Below are positions 36,185 to 44,703 of a DNA stretch of 64,000 nucleotides, in pieces. The notes under the pieces were generated by a model. It did not search any database and was not told where the DNA came from. It worked only from the letters and a program-made list of their open reading frames with translations. The stretch spans positions 24,329 through 88,328 of the forward strand of contig NZ_GG667194.1 of the NCBI RefSeq assembly GCF_000159635.1. The letters run 5' to 3'. The number at the start of each line of letters is the position of its first letter. Within the stretch, counting starts at the first letter, position 1. A program made the position numbers and the translations under genes. Source of the DNA: Corynebacterium lipophiloflavum DSM 44291. Its GTDB lineage: Bacteria > Actinomycetota > Actinomycetes > Mycobacteriales > Mycobacteriaceae.

Positions 36185-37117
36185 ATGCCGCTGGGAGCCG
36201 AAGCGACGGGAATCGCGAACATCGCCATGGACGGGACGACCCTGGACACCTGGTACCCCTCGCCGAAGCTGATCGAGGACGAGCCGCTTGTCGACGCCCT
36301 CGTCACCGGCACCACCCGCGTCGGGGCGCGAGAACTGTCCGACCGCTTCCTCTCGATCGTGGGCATGGACCGCGACCGGCTCGTCGAACTCGTGCCGGTG
36401 CGCACCGTCATCGCCGACCTTTCTGCCCCACCCATCGACGCGCACGACGTCTACCTGCGCCTGCACTTGCTGTCCCACCGGCTGGTCAAGCCGCTGGAGC
36501 TGAACATGACCGACTGCCTGGAGCACCTCGTGCCCGTGGTGTGGACGAACAAGGGTCCGTGTCTCAGCGACAACTTCGAGCACGTGCGCGCCTCTCTGCG
36601 CTCGCGCGGCCAGATCCACGTCTACGGAATCGAGCGCCTCCCGCGGATGGTGGACTACGTCGTGCCGTCCGGGGTGTCCATTGCCGAGGCCGAGCGCGTC
36701 CGCCTCGGTGCCTACCTCGCCCCCGGCACCTCCGTGATGCGCGAGGGTTACGTCTCCTACAACTCGGGCTCGCTCGGTCGCGCGCGGATTGAAGGTAGGC
36801 TGTCCTCCGCGGTCGTCGTGGGTGAAGGCACCGACGTCGGGCTGTCCTCGGCGCTGATCGCCGCGTCAGCGCAGCAGCACAACCGCAGCCCGCTGCGCCT
36901 CGGGCGCGACTGCGTGCTGCGCCCCGCGGCCGGGGTGATCGGCGTCGATTTGGGCGATCGCTGCGAAATCGGCGTCAACGTCATGCTCGAGCCGACGACC
37001 ACGATCCTCGATTCGCGCTCCGGGGCGATGATCTCCGCCGGGGCCATCGCGGGGCAAAGCGACATCAGCATCACCAACGAACCGAACTCCGCCTGCCCGG
37101 TACTCCGGCCCCGGTAG
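36185..37117 (+). CDS. DapD paralogue (tetrahydrodipicolinate N-succinyltransferase family)
   Basis: A 310-residue left-handed beta-helix acyltransferase of the DapD type. It shares with dapD at 40330 the segments [36 protein letters not shown] and [11 protein letters not shown], followed by hexapeptide-repeat sequence (VRLGAYLAPGTSVMREGYVS). In C. glutamicum-like genomes a second DapD copy is known. The C-terminal repeat part differs clearly from dapD, so it may accept another substrate or be a specialised copy. ATG 36185 is preferred; see the -10 site. Divergent from dapE. Confidence 0.85.
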   Translation: MPLGAEATGIANIAMDGTTLDTWYPSPKLIEDEPLVDALVTGTTRVGARELSDRFLSIVGMDRDRLVELVPVRTVIADLSAPPIDAHDVYLRLHLLSHRLVKPLELNMTDCLEHLVPVVWTNKGPCLSDNFEHVRASLRSRGQIHVYGIERLPRMVDYVVPSGVSIAEAERVRLGAYLAPGTSVMREGYVSYNSGSLGRARIEGRLSSAVVVGEGTDVGLSSALIAASAQQHNRSPLRLGRDCVLRPAAGVIGVDLGDRCEIGVNVMLEPTTTILDSRSGAMISAGAIAGQSDISITNEPNSACPVLRPR

Positions 37118-37139
37118 TGGGGTTTCGCGTTTTGTCGGT

Positions 37140-37420
37140 TGACCGTGACATTGCGGTAGGTGGGAAGTCACGGTCAGGCGGTTGTCGGGGCGGCCGACCT
37201 GGCGTTTTTAGGTTCTGCCGGTGGTTCACCGAGACATTTCGGTGGCCGGGATGTCACGGTCAAGCCGATCCCAGCACTGCCGACCTGGGGTTTTACACCG
37301 CGCAGCCGCTTCACCGTGACATTTCACCGGGTTAGATGTCACAGTCAAGCCAACCCAACGAACCCCGACCAGGGCTTTCACACCCCGCAACCCAACGACC
37401 CAGACATCACACCGCAGAAG
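37140..37420. repeat. Tandem array, about 85-bp unit, 3-4 copies with a hairpin in each
   Basis: This covers most of the 379-bp gap between the dapD paralogue and the first permease. Unit arms begin at 37140, 37226, 37311 and 37396, giving steps of 86, 85 and 85 bp. Each of the first three units has a hairpin: TGACCGTGAC / GTCACGGTCA (perfect, 10 bp), then two copies of about 12-bp arms with two mismatches. The spacers also match each other (GCCGACCTGG-GTTTT at 37193 and 37279, a decayed copy near 37365). The fourth unit keeps only a left arm. No ORF or RBS is evident. Confidence 0.85.
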
Positions 37421-37496
37421 ACACCCCAAACCCACACCACGAAAAACCCACCCCCTGCGCTCTCAATTCACCGACGCCCGGTTTATTCTAAAGCGC

Positions 37497-38945
37497 ATGT
37501 CCCACACCATTTCGCCGCCCGAACCGGCGGCCCCGCGCGACCCAGGTGCCTCCACCGGGTTGCGTCGCGGGTTGAAAACCCGTCATCTGACCATGATGGG
37601 CCTCGGTTCGGCGATCGGCGCCGGGTTGTTCTTGGGCACCGGTGTCGGTATTCAAGCCGCTGGACCAGCCGTAGTCATTGCTTATATGATTGCCGGTGCC
37701 ATCACCGTGTGCATCATGCAGATGCTCGCCGAAATGGTCGCGGCGCGACCGTCGTCGGGCACGTTTTCCACCTACGCCGAACAGGCCTTCGGCGCGTGGG
37801 CCGGCTTCGCCGTCGGCTGGCTGTACTGGTTCATGATGATCATGATCATGGCGGTGGAAATCACCGGCGCGTCCCGGATCGTCGCCGGCTGGTTCGGTGT
37901 CTCCCCGTGGATCCCCGCCTTGGTCGCCATCGTGTTCTTCACCGTGATTAACTTCGCGGCGGTGCGCAAGTTCGGCGAGTTCGAGTTCTGGTTCGCCCTG
38001 ATCAAGGTCGCGGTGATTATCGCCTTCCTCGCCCTCGGCGTCGCGCTGTGGCTAGGCCTGTTGCCCGCACGTGATTTCGTGGGCTTCGACAACATCGCCG
38101 AGGTCGGCTTCATGCCCAACGGCTTCGGCGGGGTGGCCACCGCCCTGCTCGCTGTCGCGTTTGCGTTCGGCGGCATCGAGATGGTCACCATCGCCGCGGC
38201 GGAGTCCGAGGACCCGGAGGTCGCCGTCCACTCCGCGATCCGCTCGATTATGTGGCGCATCGGTGTCTTCTACATTGGCTCCGTCGTCCTGATCACCCTG
38301 CTGCTGCCCTACTCCGAGATCGGTGGCGCGGACGTCGCCGCCGAGTCGCCCTTTACCGCCGTGTTGCAGCTGGCGAACATCCCCGGCGCCGTCGGAATCA
38401 TGGAGGCGGTAATCGTCGTCGCGCTGCTCTCGGCCTGCAACACGCAGATCTACGGCTCCTCGCGTTTCCTGCACAACCTTGCACACCGCTGCGACGCCCC
38501 CGTGTTCTTCCAGGCCACAGACTCGCGCGGCGTGCCCATGCGCGCCGTCGTGCTGTCGGTGTTCTTCGGTTTCGTCGCCGTGGCGCTGCAGTATTGGAAC
38601 CCGCCGCGGTTGCTGCCATTTCTGCTCAACGCGGTCGGCGGGTGCCTGATCGTTTTGTGGTTCGCCATCGCGTTTTCCTTCCTGCGCCTCCACCCGCGCC
38701 TGGTGGCATCCGGCGAGATTACGCACGTGCGCATGTGGGCGCCGCGCGTGCTGCCGTGGGCCACCATTGCGCTTGCCGCCGGCATCGTCGCACTGATGCT
38801 CAGTACCGCGCAGGGCCGCTTCCAAATGTTCGCGGTGGTGGTCGTCGTCGGCGTCGTCACCATCGCCGGGCTGGTCTGGACACACACTGACACGTTCAAA
38901 CAGCGCACCGCGCTGCACACCGAGAGGACCCACCTTGAGCACTAA
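37497..38945 (+). CDS. APC-family amino acid permease 1
   Basis: A 482-residue amino acid permease (AroP/GABA-permease-like) with twelve predicted helices. The first helix signature LTMMGLGSAIGAGLFLGTG is the substrate-binding unwound segment of the APC superfamily, and AFAFGGIEMVTIAAAESEDP is the consensus in helix 6. Substrate is unknown; the dapD/dapE setting hints at a lysine/DAP-related amino acid but does not prove it. The ATG is at 37497. It overlaps the next permease by 11 bp, and the two are close paralogues throughout. Confidence 0.92.
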   Translation: MSHTISPPEPAAPRDPGASTGLRRGLKTRHLTMMGLGSAIGAGLFLGTGVGIQAAGPAVVIAYMIAGAITVCIMQMLAEMVAARPSSGTFSTYAEQAFGAWAGFAVGWLYWFMMIMIMAVEITGASRIVAGWFGVSPWIPALVAIVFFTVINFAAVRKFGEFEFWFALIKVAVIIAFLALGVALWLGLLPARDFVGFDNIAEVGFMPNGFGGVATALLAVAFAFGGIEMVTIAAAESEDPEVAVHSAIRSIMWRIGVFYIGSVVLITLLLPYSEIGGADVAAESPFTAVLQLANIPGAVGIMEAVIVVALLSACNTQIYGSSRFLHNLAHRCDAPVFFQATDSRGVPMRAVVLSVFFGFVAVALQYWNPPRLLPFLLNAVGGCLIVLWFAIAFSFLRLHPRLVASGEITHVRMWAPRVLPWATIALAAGIVALMLSTAQGRFQMFAVVVVVGVVTIAGLVWTHTDTFKQRTALHTERTHLEH

Positions 38946-40293
38946 ACACACCCCCGCCTCTACCAGCAACCCCGCGCTGGGCACCGGGTTGAAGCCCCGC
39001 CACCTGACGCTGATGGGCCTGGGCATGGCCGTCGGCGCCGGACTGTTCCTCGGCGTCGGCGCGGGCATCCGCGCGGCCGGCCCCGCCATCCTGGTGGCCT
39101 ACATCGTCGCCGGCGCGATCGTCGTGGCGGTCATGCGCATGCTCGGAGAGATGGCGGCGACGCATCCCTCCCCTGGTTCCTTCGCCACCTACGGCAGGCT
39201 GGCGTTTGGCAACTGGGCCGGTTTCCTGCTCGGCTGGTTGTACTGGTTCCTGCTGATCATGGTCGGCGGCGCGGAGATCACCGGCGCCGCGGCGATCATG
39301 TCGCAGTGGTTCGGCGTGCCGCAGTGGCTCCCCGCCCTGATCACGGTGCTGTTCTTCACCGCGATCAACCTCGCCCAGGTCAAGGGCTTCGGTGAGTTCG
39401 AGTACTGGTTCGCGATGATCAAAATCGTCGTCATCGTCGGCTTCCTGATCATCGGCACGGCACTGTTCCTCGGCCTGTTGCCCGGCACAAACTTCGTCGG
39501 CTTCGACAACATTGCCGAGTCCGGGTTCGCGCCGAATGGCATCGCCGGCATCGCCGCGGGCCTGCTCGCCGTCGCCTTCGCGTTCGGCGGCATCGAGGTG
39601 GTCACCATCGCCGCGGCGGAGTCGAAAGACCCAGCGGCCGCCGTGAAGAAGGCGGTTAGCTCGATCATTTGGCGCATCGGCCTGTTCTACATCGGCTCGG
39701 TCGTCATCATCATCTTGCTGCTGCCGTATTCGCGTATCGACGACGCCCAGTCCGCCGCCGACTCCCCCTTCACCCAGGTCCTCGCCCTGGCGAACATCCC
39801 CGGCGCCGTCGGTTTCATGGAGGCTGTGATCGTGCTGGCGCTGCTCTCCGCATTCAACGCCCAGATCTACGGCACCTCGCGCATGGCATACCAGCAGGCG
39901 CTAGACGGCGACGCTCCCGCATGGCTGCGCCGCACCAACGACCAGGGCGTGCCGATTAACTCGGTGCTGGTCTCAGTGTTCTTCGCCTTCCTCTCCGTCG
40001 GCCTGCAGTGGTGGAACCCGCCGGGGCTGCTCACGTTCCTCATGACCGCGGTCGGCGGCTGCCTCATCGTCATCTGGGTCATGATCTCCCTGAGCTACAT
40101 GCGGCTGCGCGACCGCCTCAGTGGCGACGACATCACCCGCGCGCCCAGCTGGCTCGCACCCGTGACGCTCGTCGCGCTCGTCGGCATCGTCGCACTGATG
40201 CTTTTCGACGCCTCCGCGCGCAACCAGATTCTCGCCGTGCTTGCCCTTTCCGCGGTGCTCGTTGGCATCTCCGCACTCACCCGACGGGCCTGA
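38935..40293 (+). CDS. APC-family amino acid permease 2
   Basis: A 452-residue paralogue of the upstream permease with the same APC signatures (LTLMGLGMAVGAGLFLGVG, AFAFGGIEVVTIAAAESKDP). It starts at TTG 38935, supported by GAGAGGA 7 nt upstream and by the position of the first helix. The first ten codons overlap the end of permease 1 in another frame. A tandem duplication is the simplest origin. It ends 36 bp before dapD. Confidence 0.91.
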   Translation: MSTKHTPASTSNPALGTGLKPRHLTLMGLGMAVGAGLFLGVGAGIRAAGPAILVAYIVAGAIVVAVMRMLGEMAATHPSPGSFATYGRLAFGNWAGFLLGWLYWFLLIMVGGAEITGAAAIMSQWFGVPQWLPALITVLFFTAINLAQVKGFGEFEYWFAMIKIVVIVGFLIIGTALFLGLLPGTNFVGFDNIAESGFAPNGIAGIAAGLLAVAFAFGGIEVVTIAAAESKDPAAAVKKAVSSIIWRIGLFYIGSVVIIILLLPYSRIDDAQSAADSPFTQVLALANIPGAVGFMEAVIVLALLSAFNAQIYGTSRMAYQQALDGDAPAWLRRTNDQGVPINSVLVSVFFAFLSVGLQWWNPPGLLTFLMTAVGGCLIVIWVMISLSYMRLRDRLSGDDITRAPSWLAPVTLVALVGIVALMLFDASARNQILAVLALSAVLVGISALTRRA

Positions 40294-40329
40294 CGGGTTT
40301 GGCACACACCATGATCTAAGGTGTCATGC

Positions 40330-41313
40330 ATGACTAACTCCACCACTGTGTCTGCGCGCGCCCGCGGCATCGCCACCGTCACCCACAACGGAACCGTTCT
40401 TGATGTTTGGTACCCCGCCCCCAAGCTGGGCGAGCCGGTGGAGAACACCGGCACGGTGCGTATCGACGAGCCGGACGCTCGCTTTGCCCACCTCGTCGGC
40501 GCTGACGAGGACCGCGGCGTGGCGCGCGTCCAGGTAGAGACCTCGATCGCCGACATCTCCGAGCCCGCCATCGACGCCTACGACGTCTACCTGCGCCTGC
40601 ACCTGCTGTCCCACCGGCTCGTCGCTCCCCACGGCGCGAACATGGACGGCGTTTTCGGCCTTCTGGCCAACGTCGTGTGGACCAACTACGGCCCCTGCGA
40701 AGGCTCCGACTTCCAGCTCACCCGCTCCCGCCTCGCGGCGAAGGGCCCCGTCGTTGTTCTGTCCGTGGACAAGTTCCCCCGCATGGTCGACTACGTGGTT
40801 CCCTCCGGCGTGCGCATCGGCGACGCCGACCGCGTCCGCCTCGGCGCCCACCTGGCCGAGGGCACGACCGTCATGCACGAGGGCTTCGTCAACTTCAACG
40901 CCGGCACGCTCGGCGCCTCCATGGTCGAGGGCCGCATCTCCGCGGGCGTGACCGTCGGCGACGGCACCGACATCGGCGGCGGCGCCTCCATCATGGGCAC
41001 GCTGTCCGGCGGCGGGAAGGAAACCATCACCCTCGGCCAGCGTTGCCTGCTGGGCGCGAACGCGGGCGTGGGCATCTCGCTTGGCGACGACTGCATCGTC
41101 GAAGCCGGCCTCTACGTCACCGCGGGCACCCTTGTAAAGGTCACCGGCGACGTCGCGTCGGCGTACGGCTACACCGACGGCGCCGAGATCAAGGCGATTG
41201 AGCTTTCCGGCAAGAGCGGCATCCTGTTCCGCCGCAACTCCCTGACCGGCGCCGTCGAGGCGCTGCGGGCGAAGGGTGTCGAGCTCAACACCGAGCTCCA
41301 CGACAACAACTAG
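40330..41313 (+). CDS. dapD: 2,3,4,5-tetrahydropyridine-2,6-dicarboxylate N-succinyltransferase
   Basis: Succinylates tetrahydrodipicolinate with succinyl-CoA, the entry step of the succinylase branch to DAP and lysine. The 327 residues show the family segments [28 protein letters not shown] and [11 protein letters not shown], then a left-handed beta-helix ([20 protein letters not shown], and [20 protein letters not shown]) ending at the CoA-binding tail. ATG 40330 has AAGG 9 nt upstream; GTG 40321 is also in frame. This copy, being closer to the known corynebacterial DapD, is the likely housekeeping enzyme. Confidence 0.94.
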   Translation: MTNSTTVSARARGIATVTHNGTVLDVWYPAPKLGEPVENTGTVRIDEPDARFAHLVGADEDRGVARVQVETSIADISEPAIDAYDVYLRLHLLSHRLVAPHGANMDGVFGLLANVVWTNYGPCEGSDFQLTRSRLAAKGPVVVLSVDKFPRMVDYVVPSGVRIGDADRVRLGAHLAEGTTVMHEGFVNFNAGTLGASMVEGRISAGVTVGDGTDIGGGASIMGTLSGGGKETITLGQRCLLGANAGVGISLGDDCIVEAGLYVTAGTLVKVTGDVASAYGYTDGAEIKAIELSGKSGILFRRNSLTGAVEALRAKGVELNTELHDNN

Positions 41314-41323
41314 AGCCCAGCTC

Positions 41324-41860
41324 TTAGATGCCGGCGATTTTCGGCTTGCGAAACGCCCAGTACTTGTTCACCAGGAAGTTCACCGGCATCGCGATGAGCG
41401 TCGAGATGGCCTGGGCCCAGTAGGACTTGGTGCGCAGGCCGGTGGAATCGTCGAAAATGTGATCCGGCAGCGCGATCGGCGAAGTCGGGTTCATCAACAG
41501 CGTCATAAACGTCAAAGAGACGGCGAACGCGAGCGCGCCGGTGGCCAAAAATGGGAAGAAGCCGGCGAACCAGTTGCGCTTCGGGATGTGCTTGAACGTC
41601 CACGAACGGTTGAGCTGGTAGTTCCAAATGTTGGCCACCACGAACGCGGCCGTGGAGAGCACGTGGTAGTAGCGGATGTTAAAGCGCGTGCCAAAGAGGT
41701 TGAGAAACGCGTCGGCCTCGTGAATGCCGAAACCCAGCTCGAGCGCCTTCTTGAACACGTAGAACGCGACCAGGTTCACGGCGAGGCCGGAGCCGCCGAC
41801 GAGCCCGAACTTCACAAACTCCCTGATGCCCGCGCGCAGGCGTACCGCGGTGCTGGGCAT
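41324..41860 (-). CDS. GtrA-family membrane protein
   Basis: A 178-residue protein with four predicted transmembrane helices (FVKFGLVGGSGLAVNLVAFYVF, and LSTAAFVVANIWNYQLNRSW, among others) and the GtrA-type NYQLNRSWTF motif plus a C-terminal FLVNKYWAFRKP. Members are linked to moving lipid-linked sugars across the membrane or to cell-wall glycans (GtrA, or Rv3789-type proteins in mycobacteria). It starts at ATG 41860, just after the dapC stop at 41861. Confidence 0.88.
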   Translation of the reverse strand: MPSTAVRLRAGIREFVKFGLVGGSGLAVNLVAFYVFKKALELGFGIHEADAFLNLFGTRFNIRYYHVLSTAAFVVANIWNYQLNRSWTFKHIPKRNWFAGFFPFLATGALAFAVSLTFMTLLMNPTSPIALPDHIFDDSTGLRTKSYWAQAISTLIAMPVNFLVNKYWAFRKPKIAGI

Positions 41861-42958
41861 CTAGGACACCAAACGCGACGCGGCAGCGGCGATCCGCTCG
41901 TCTGTGGCGGTCAGGGCGACGCGCACGTGGTTGGCCCCCGCCGGGCCGTAGAAGTCGCCGGGGGCGGCCAGAATACCGCGCTGCGCTAGCCAGTCGAGGC
42001 TGTCGCGCGAGGTCGCGCCTTCGCGCCGCGCCCAGAGGTAGAGCCCGGCCTCGGAGTGGTCGATGCTGAACCCGGCGTTGGTCAGGGTGTCGCTAAGCAC
42101 CTCGCGGCGCTTGGCGTAGATGAGGCGCTGGAGCTGCTCGTGCTCGTCGTCGACAAGCGCGGCTATCATCGCGTGCTGGATGGGGCCGGGCACCATCAGG
42201 CCGGCGTGCTTGCGCGCGAGCAGCAGCTCCTGGATGAGTGCCTCGTCGCCGGCGACAAAGCCCGCGCGGTAGGAGGCCATATTCGACGTCTTCGACAGCG
42301 AGTGGATTGCAAGCAGGTTCGTGTTGTCGCCGTCGGTGACGCGCGGGTCGAGCAGGGAAACCGGCTCGGCGGACCAGGCAAGGCCCAGGTAGCACTCGTC
42401 GGAGGCGATGATCGCTTGCGTGTCGCGGGCAAAGGCCACCCACGCCCGCAGCTCGTCAATGGTGCGCACCTGCCCGGACGGGTTCGACGGGGAGTTGATG
42501 AAGACCAGCTCTGCACCCTCGGCGTCCTCGGGGGCATCGGCGCGCACCACTCGGCAGCCCGCGATGAGCGCCCCGACCTCGTAGGTCGGGTAGGCGACAC
42601 TCGGGATCGCAACCGTTGAGTCGGCCAAACCCAGTGTCGTGGGTAGCCACGCGATGGCTTCTTTGGTGCCCACCACCGGCAGCACCGACTCGGTTCCGAG
42701 CCCGACTGCGTTGTAGCGGCGCGCCAGGGCGTCGACAATCGCCTGGCGCAGCTCCGTGGTCCCCACTGTCTGCGGGTAACCGGGTTCGGCGGCGTTTTCG
42801 GAGAGGGCGAGCTGGATCGACGGGCTCACCGGGTCGACGGGCGTGCCCACGGAGAGGTCCACGATGCCGTCGGGATGCGCGGCGGCGCGTTCCTTGACGT
42901 CGGCGATCGTGTCCCAGGGGAAGTCGGGCAGCTTCGAGCCCAGCGGGGTGCGCGGCAT
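41861..42958 (-). CDS. dapC: Succinyldiaminopimelate transaminase
   Basis: PLP-dependent class-I aminotransferase converting N-succinyl-2-amino-6-ketopimelate to N-succinyl-LL-DAP with glutamate. From ATG 42958 (MPRTPLGSKLPDFPWDTI) it has 365 residues. It shows LSVGTPVDPV, INSPSNPSGQV, SDECYLGLAW, the PLP-lysine motif SLSKTSNMASYR and the C-terminal VRVALTATDE arginine that binds the substrate carboxylate. CAGGAG precedes the start. The order fdxC-dapC is that of mycobacteria and corynebacteria. Confidence 0.94.
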   Translation of the reverse strand: MPRTPLGSKLPDFPWDTIADVKERAAAHPDGIVDLSVGTPVDPVSPSIQLALSENAAEPGYPQTVGTTELRQAIVDALARRYNAVGLGTESVLPVVGTKEAIAWLPTTLGLADSTVAIPSVAYPTYEVGALIAGCRVVRADAPEDAEGAELVFINSPSNPSGQVRTIDELRAWVAFARDTQAIIASDECYLGLAWSAEPVSLLDPRVTDGDNTNLLAIHSLSKTSNMASYRAGFVAGDEALIQELLLARKHAGLMVPGPIQHAMIAALVDDEHEQLQRLIYAKRREVLSDTLTNAGFSIDHSEAGLYLWARREGATSRDSLDWLAQRGILAAPGDFYGPAGANHVRVALTATDERIAAAASRLVS

Positions 42959-42959
42959 A

Positions 42960-43283
42960 CTACTCCTGGTTCTGTGGCGGCAGAGCGGCGACAAACGGGT
43001 GGTCGAAGTCCTGGGGGCCGAGCTTCATTGCGCCCCCCGGGGAGCCGAGGTTGTCGAAGAAGGCGACGTTGACGTCGTAGTAGTCGGCCCACTCCTCCGG
43101 GGTGTCGTCCTCGTAGAAGATGGCTTCCACCGGGCAGGCAGGCTCGCAGGCGCCGCAGTCGACGCACTCGTCCGGGTGGATGTAGAGCATGCGCTTACCT
43201 TCGTAGATGCAGTCGACGGGGCACTCCTCGACGCAGGAGCGGTCCAGCACGTCGACACACGGCTGAGCAATGATGTAAGTCAT
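42960..43283 (-). CDS. fdxC: 7Fe-type ferredoxin
   Basis: Small electron carrier with one [3Fe-4S] and one [4Fe-4S] cluster. The 107 residues have cysteines at about 9, 17, 21 and 25 (QPCVDVLDRSCVEECPVDC) and 40, 43, 46 and 50 (DECVDCGACEPACPVEAI), followed by the longer actinobacterial tail. ATG 43283 is chosen; the in-frame ATG at 43292 is 3 codons upstream. Its stop is 1 bp from the dapC start. Confidence 0.94.
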   Translation of the reverse strand: MTYIIAQPCVDVLDRSCVEECPVDCIYEGKRMLYIHPDECVDCGACEPACPVEAIFYEDDTPEEWADYYDVNVAFFDNLGSPGGAMKLGPQDFDHPFVAALPPQNQE

Positions 43284-43296
43284 GCCCGTCATTATG

Positions 43297-43674
43297 TCAC
43301 CCCCGTTTCAAAACGGGCCACACACCTCCGGCCAGTCCGGCAAACATCAAGACAACAGTGAGAATATTATTGGGCGCCAACATCGTTGCGCCCGCGGGCA
43401 GCACCACGAGCAGCACGAGGAAGACCCCCACCCACACCGCCAGGGGAATAAAAGCAATCGCGCGTATCGACGACCACAGCAGCACCGTCTTCGTCAGCAC
43501 CGCGTTGAAGAAGAACGCAGCGACGATACTCAGCGGAAACGGCAGCCCGAAAACCGTCGCCCCGAGGTAGACCACCTCGAGAAGGACCGACACCGCCGCG
43601 CCAATGCACAGCCAGATGATCCCCCAGACCGCCTCGCCGCGACTGAAGTTGTCGCGGACAACCGGCTCGCTCAT
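43297..43674 (-). CDS. Small integral membrane protein of unknown function
   Basis: A 125-residue protein that is almost entirely membrane: four predicted helices (IIWLCIGAAVSVLLEVVYLG, SIVAAFFFNAVLTKTVLLW, FIPLAVWVGVFLVLLVVLP, ILTVVLMFAGLAGGVWPVL) with short polar loops. I do not recognise the family, but mycobacteria have a similar small membrane protein between mshB and fdxC. It overlaps the mshB stop by 4 bp and so is co-translated with it. Confidence 0.8.
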   Translation of the reverse strand: MSEPVVRDNFSRGEAVWGIIWLCIGAAVSVLLEVVYLGATVFGLPFPLSIVAAFFFNAVLTKTVLLWSSIRAIAFIPLAVWVGVFLVLLVVLPAGATMLAPNNILTVVLMFAGLAGGVWPVLKRG

Positions 43675-44546
43675 TTCGCCAGCCCGCTGAGCAAGCCCGC
43701 CCCGTGCCCAATCGGGGTGTAGGCGCCGAACTGGTAGTGCTCGCGGCGCAGCACGGCCTGGGCGATGAGGTTGGACAGCGCGTACGAAGCAACCGGCCCG
43801 GCCGCCACGGCGGAGTGCGGGTTGGTCGCAGAAGCGAAGCCGTCGCCGATCCAGATCTGGGTGGCGTGCGCCCGCATCGCCTCAACCTTGGCGCTGTAGG
43901 CGAGGTCGTCCAAGTCCACCCAGGTGTCGCAGGAGTCAACCGCGTCCAGCTCGCCCGGCGCCGGCGCTGTCCACCCTTCCGACACCGTCGTGGGCAGGTT
44001 CGCCTCGAGTTCCTCGCGCAGCCGCACGGCCCACAGGATGCGTCCCACACCGCCGACGCGCTCCGCGGCTGCGTGGGTGATCTCGTGGGCGCGGATGTGA
44101 TCCGGGTGGCCGTAACCGCCGTCGGGGCCGTAGGTGAGAACGAGGTGCGGCCGCTCCTCGGTGAAGATGCCGGCGAGATCGGCCACCGCGGCATCGCCAG
44201 AGTTGACGAAGGCCCGTGGGTGCGCGCTCGATGCCGAACCCGCCATGCCGCTGTCGCGGTAGCGGCCCGCGCCGCCGAGGAAGCGCTGGCGCACCCGAAG
44301 AATCTCGCAGGCCCGGGCGAGCTCGCCGATGCGGAAACCACCGAGCTGGTCGGCTCGATCGGCCACGAGGCCGGCGAAAGTGTCGCCGATGACTTCGCCC
44401 TCCTCGCCGAGGGTGCAGGTGACGACAAGGACGTCGGCACCACGCGCGGCGAGGTCAGCGAGAGCGCCTCCCGTGGAAATCGCCTCGTCGTCCGGGTGAG
44501 CGTGCACCGCCACAACCCTGTAGCCTGCCAGGTCACGCTGCGGCAT
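43671..44546 (-). CDS. mshB: GlcNAc-Ins deacetylase of mycothiol biosynthesis
   Basis: Zinc-dependent deacetylase that removes acetate from 1D-myo-inositol 2-acetamido-2-deoxy-glucopyranoside, the second step of mycothiol synthesis. From ATG 44546 (MPQRDLAGYRVVAVHAHPDD) the protein has 291 residues, near the family norm. The zinc motif AHPDDE is at 16-21 (His17, Asp20) and the third ligand lies in YGHPDHIRAHEITH. AAGGAG sits 8 nt upstream of this ATG, while the longer frame to 44573 has none. The neighbours (lpqW, fdxC, dapC) match mycobacteria. Confidence 0.93.
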   Translation of the reverse strand: MPQRDLAGYRVVAVHAHPDDEAISTGGALADLAARGADVLVVTCTLGEEGEVIGDTFAGLVADRADQLGGFRIGELARACEILRVRQRFLGGAGRYRDSGMAGSASSAHPRAFVNSGDAAVADLAGIFTEERPHLVLTYGPDGGYGHPDHIRAHEITHAAAERVGGVGRILWAVRLREELEANLPTTVSEGWTAPAPGELDAVDSCDTWVDLDDLAYSAKVEAMRAHATQIWIGDGFASATNPHSAVAAGPVASYALSNLIAQAVLRREHYQFGAYTPIGHGAGLLSGLAK

Positions 44547-44703
44547 GGGTGAACTCCTTTGTTGTTGCTTCAAGCGTCGACACCAGCGTAATAGTGCCCG
44601 CTCGATCTTTTCGCTGGGGTCGCAGGCCGGATGCCTTGAGCGGGCGCCGACACTGTATCAACACCGCGTTCGGCGAAAAGGCGGCTGTTGCTACCGCAGT
44701 CTC

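Noticed and set aside
37140-37420. CRISPR array
   Set aside because: Three to four copies with similar spacers, imperfect hairpin arms and no cas genes nearby. Spacers of a CRISPR array would differ from each other.
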